A stretch of DNA of 64,000 bases from Choanephora cucurbitarum (taxonomy: Eukaryota > Mucoromycota > Mucoromycetes > Mucorales > Choanephoraceae): contig JAIWNI010000036.1 in NCBI GenBank assembly GCA_025331435.1, forward strand, positions 1 through 64,000, in the 5' to 3' direction. Made by a program: the position numbers and the translations under genes. Under the pieces are notes generated by a model. It made no database searches and had not been told where the DNA came from. It was given only the letters and a program-made list of their open reading frames with translations. Below are positions 60,592 through 64,000 of this stretch, piece by piece (position 1 is the first letter of the stretch; the number at the start of each line of letters is the position of its first letter).

Positions 60592-62042
60592 TTAACCCAA
60601 GACACATTGACCAAAGGCTTCACGTTGAGAGGCGAATTGAAGGGCAGCTTGGTAATGAAACCAGATACCACCACAGACAAACAAATGCCAGAATTGATGG
60701 GAATGACCTAGACGATCGAATTTGCCTGGCCAGAATCGTTCAGGGAATTGATTGCCATATACAACCACGCCAGCCAAATAACAGAGAATCGATTTGAAGA
60801 CAGGAGCTAACCAACTAAAAGTAGCATGAGCACCACGTACCACAGCCAGATGAGCAATCACAAAGACACCTGATGAGGCTAATGCGATGAAAAAGGCAAT
60901 TCGGAGCCATCTGCGCTCATGTTTATCAAACCAATCTTGGAAAGGCATGCTGACACCAATGACAGCCAAGGTAGAGGTGAATGAGATGTAAGTATTACGG
61001 ATAGCATCATCACAGTAGAATCCATAGTATTCACACAAGATAATACTAGCACAAATCAAGACAGAGATGCCTACATAGTCGAGACAGGCAACTTGCTTGT
61101 AGACCTTGAGGTTGTTGATGCCAGATAACGTATGCCAAACAGTGGAACACATGAGGCATTTGCATGCAGCTAAAAAGAACACAAGAAAGACAGCACGGTC
61201 TTTGATAGGAATGCTGTTCATTAATTCTGAAAAGAAGAGCTCATAAATGCCAATGCTAAATAAGGCGATGAGCCCTAATAGATGTGTCCAAATATTGCCA
61301 GTTTCGTTGTGGAAATAGAAAAGTGAATACCAACAATCGGCTGCTGAACCTAAAAAGCGATAACCGCTTCGGATATACTATTTTTGTTTCTTTTTAGTTT
61401 ATAGTCTGTATATTTTTAGACAAGAAAAAAGCTTTACCTGGTTGTTTTGCCAAGGTGCAGGGAGTTCATCGTATAGCAATAAACGTGTTGTGCCAAATGA
61501 CATGGCAAACTTGAGTTTGTCAAACTTTTCATTAGCTGCACCGGCTACTTCTAAAATCTTTTCTTCCATTCGTTCACGCATCTTATCTGCACGGCCCAGG
61601 GCATCTGCTATCTTGCTGTCTAATTCTTCCACCTTTAGCATAAAGGCATCAATGGTATCGTCTATCATCTCGCTACCATCATTGTTGCCTGTAAATGCAT
61701 GAAGGTCGAGTTCATGATATTTTTAGATAGCTCTTTCATGGCACTCAGAAGATCGGGTGGTGTCATGATAGGGTCTTGTTGTAGTAGTTCAACTGCTTGT
61801 TGACGACGCTCTTCCCATTCTTGACCTAAGCTGTCGAGTAGCTCATAGGCCTCCTTAATCTTTAGTGCTGTGTAGTTTTGAATGCGTTCACTATGAACCA
61901 CATGTTCGAATTGAGATAGTCGATGTTTGAACTTTTTTACAAAGGGCTCTAAACTGTTCTTAAAGAAGTCCTCAATATCGACATGAGCAGATTCATCGTT
62001 ATAAAGGACAGACTGGGGTTGAATTGTCAAGAGGTTTTCCAT
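60592..62042 (-). CDS. IZH3: PAQR/hemolysin III family membrane protein, Izh3-like
   Basis: Three exons (62042-61745, 61688-61438, 61377-60592) give 444 aa. Yeast IZH proteins are PAQR receptors linked to zinc and sterol homeostasis; Izh3 has a long N-terminal domain, as here. Seen: about 175 residues of soluble, helical N-terminus, then YDELPAPWQNNQYIRSGYRF and YFHNETGNIWTHLLG, the PAQR entry motif; seven hydrophobic segments with CSTVWHTLSG after the second; and HSHQFWHLFVC at the last one. The His residues match the zinc-binding set of PAQR proteins. The first intron (61744-61689, 56 nt) uses a weak GTGCCA donor but is required: without it the N-terminal frame runs into stops, and with it the protein continues to SNNDGSEMIDDTID. 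Confidence 0.9.
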
Positions 62043-64000
62043 CTCTATTGATTTGATGAAAAAAGAAAGAAATATGTATACAAAAGAAGAGCGAAAAAAG
62101 AGAAAAGGATTGAAAGCTCACGGCTTTATCCGACTTCAAATGCTCTCTTTCTGACAATTAAATTTTCGACTCAAACAATGGGGGAGCTAAGATGTTTCGA
62201 TATCTTATGACGACCAATCAAAATACGCTTTTTAGGCTTTGTGCATCTATAAAGGTTTTTTTTTATTCTTTCTGTTTGTAGACTTTCCTTATATTTAGAC
62301 TGAGAACCAATTGGGTAAGGCTCTCAAATGAACTTTACCAACAGAAATGGGAAGTCATTGTACTTTTTGTACAGAGTGATGCAATGCAAGTTTTTGTTTT
62401 CACATGAAAATAAAAACGGAGTTCATGTTTAACTTCAATTGCATGATCAAGTTACTGTCTTGTATGAATTTCTTTCTTTCTTTTTTTTTGCTCTTGTGTA
62501 TCACTACTGCCTAAAGATATCCAGCATAAAGCAGAGTTGTCAGACTTATTTTGATTGTACATGAAGTAGAAAAGGAGAGGACGAAAAACCTTCTCAAATT
62601 CCGACTATTTTACTTCCAACTAAAGTAATGCAGTAACACTAACACTTGACTGTCGAAATCATGAAGCAGATTTTGAGACAATAAGAACAGCTGTATCGCC
62701 TAATAAAAAATAAACATTTGATGACATCAAGCAACATATTCAAAAAGAATGCTTTTTGTTTTATGGGGTAGGCGTTGTCTTTAAGCTGTGGGGAGAACCT
62801 TGATGTCACTATTAACTCTGTTTGCTTTGTACTACATACAAGTTTATGGTGAACATCTTGCCAAATTACGTGGCTATACAGAAAGTAGAAATTGTTATAA
62901 GGTCATGCCTAAGCCATGGAGAAGAAGCACTCATGTTCTTCTTACTTGGTATCAAACGTTAGCCGTTTTGGTAGTGTGATTTGACAAAATATACGCATCA
63001 TCGCAAAGTTCTTTATGATATAGCTACCTAAGATATATTACCATTCAATGTTGGGTAACATCGCATATATTCTAGTAAGTTTGATCAGAATGAAAAATCC
63101 TCCGCTACAGAGATAACAAAATGACTCATGGAAGCGTAAGTCAACAATGGCTCTAGTCGTTTGTCGATCAAAGACTCATACCTTGCCAATGACGAGTATT
63201 ATTGCTTACCTGGGTTTTGTTGTTTTGCATAGAGTCTTCGGCATTTGCCTAAGAAAACAAACTAAAAGTTACTTCTGGCTAATGAGGGAGTCTGCTCTCA
63301 CTCCAAATAAAGGAGAAACGATCAGCAGACTCCCTTTCTTTACCAAAAAGAAACTTTAGCTTTTGTAGCCAAACAATTACATTCTTTGGATTAAGGCAGA
63401 ACCGTGTTGTGTATCTCAACTTCTTTATTTTCGACTCTTATACAATGACTTCTTGTTGTGACTGAATGAATTTGGAAGATGCAACAGGTATTTTATTACT
63501 CTCTTTTTCTTTACAAGGTGAGTTTTGTAGTCATTAGATACCTCAAGCGTAAAATTGAATTTGGTGCACTCTTACAGGGATATATTGCTCCCCTTTGTTT
63601 GTCTTTACGTGAGATACGTGGCTATTCGTGGCTAATGACAAAAGGTGTCCTCCTTTTCTCTTCCTCTACAAAAAAAAAAGAAAGAAAAAACTGAGCTTGT
63701 TGGAGGGAATTCAGTTAATTCAAGACCACACGGGCTCTTTCTAAGCTAGAATGGTACATTCTTCAACCACATTCAACTTACTCTGAATCGATTGAATAAA
63801 AAGGACAGACTGAGGCATTTCTTATCTTTGCATTCTTTTTTTCTTAAGAGAAAGCCGTAATTCCTACTGTATGTTTTCATACAAACATGTTAAAAGCACT
63901 TAATATTTTGATCTAAAGATCCTATTGAGTTCACTTATAAAACATGCGTTCTATTACATGTTGATCTTCGCAACCATTGCCTTTTGAACTTCCCCTTAAA
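62043..64000. other. Gene-poor end of the window
   Basis: No frame above 75 codons has motifs. A 12-bp inverted repeat is listed separately. Sequence near 62200-62280 includes CCAATCA and T-rich stretches, likely promoter DNA of the Izh3-like gene. Confidence 0.5.
63285..63335. repeat. 12-bp perfect inverted repeat
   Basis: AGGGAGTCTGCT (63285-63296) is the exact reverse complement of AGCAGACTCCCT (63324-63335), with a 27-nt spacer. It could be the stem of a hairpin or the end pair of a very short element; no target-site duplication is obvious. Confidence 0.65.

Overview
This window looks like nuclear DNA from an early-diverging, filamentous fungus, most likely Mucoromycota (Mucorales). The sequence is AT-rich. 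Genes are broken by many short GT-AG introns, mostly 49-64 nt. The gene content includes an E2F-type factor (kept in early-diverging fungi, lost in most Dikarya), a Slt2-type MAP kinase, a prenylated Skt5/Chs4-like chitin synthase activator and a PAQR/Izh3 protein. All splice models were built by hand: each junction restores the reading frame, uses GT and AG, and rejoins conserved family motifs. Every model has a length divisible by three. The order assignment is inference; the fungal assignment is firm.

Layout. 1-0.6 kb: relic of a Ty3/Gypsy reverse transcriptase. 0.9-12.1 kb: DUF1764 protein, UBR1-type N-recognin (2178 aa), peroxisomal dienoyl-CoA isomerase ending in SKL, and UTP15. 12.1-19.1 kb: gene-poor, with two short disordered lineage-type proteins and several inverted repeats. 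19.2-25.1 kb: mitochondrial IF-2, then a metaxin/Sam37 gene and RNase P subunit RPP1 whose stop codons are 7 bp apart. 25.1-27.8 kb: gene-poor, with a 16-bp palindrome plus a C15 run and a foldback (GT)n element. 27.8-35.0 kb: E2F, mitochondrial RCC1-like protein, divergent Slt2-like MAPK, convergent Skt5-like protein. 35.0-38.9 kb: gene-poor. 38.9-45.3 kb: methyltransferase, SLC45/Sut1-like sugar transporter, STB6-like protein. 46.3-54.6 kb: two-domain glycosyltransferase (GT31-like plus GT34), class I aldolase of the DHDPS family, an unrecognised 530-aa protein, and a DHA2-type MFS transporter. 57.3-62.0 kb: bromodomain protein and SPT3 in tight tandem, then an Izh3-like PAQR protein. 62.0-64.0 kb: no gene seen.

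How the genes relate: there is no metabolic cluster. Three local pairings are suggestive: the MAPK next to the chitin synthase activator (cell wall), the bromodomain protein 43 bp upstream of SPT3 (chromatin/SAGA), and mitochondrial genes IF-2, Sam37 and RCC1L nearby. I saw no rRNA, tRNA, CRISPR array or intact transposon. The most unusual coding observations are a THY instead of TEY activation-loop motif in the Slt2-like kinase and a glycosyltransferase whose GT31-like half has lost its DxD motif while the GT34 half keeps it. I found no clear evidence of an entirely new multi-gene system.
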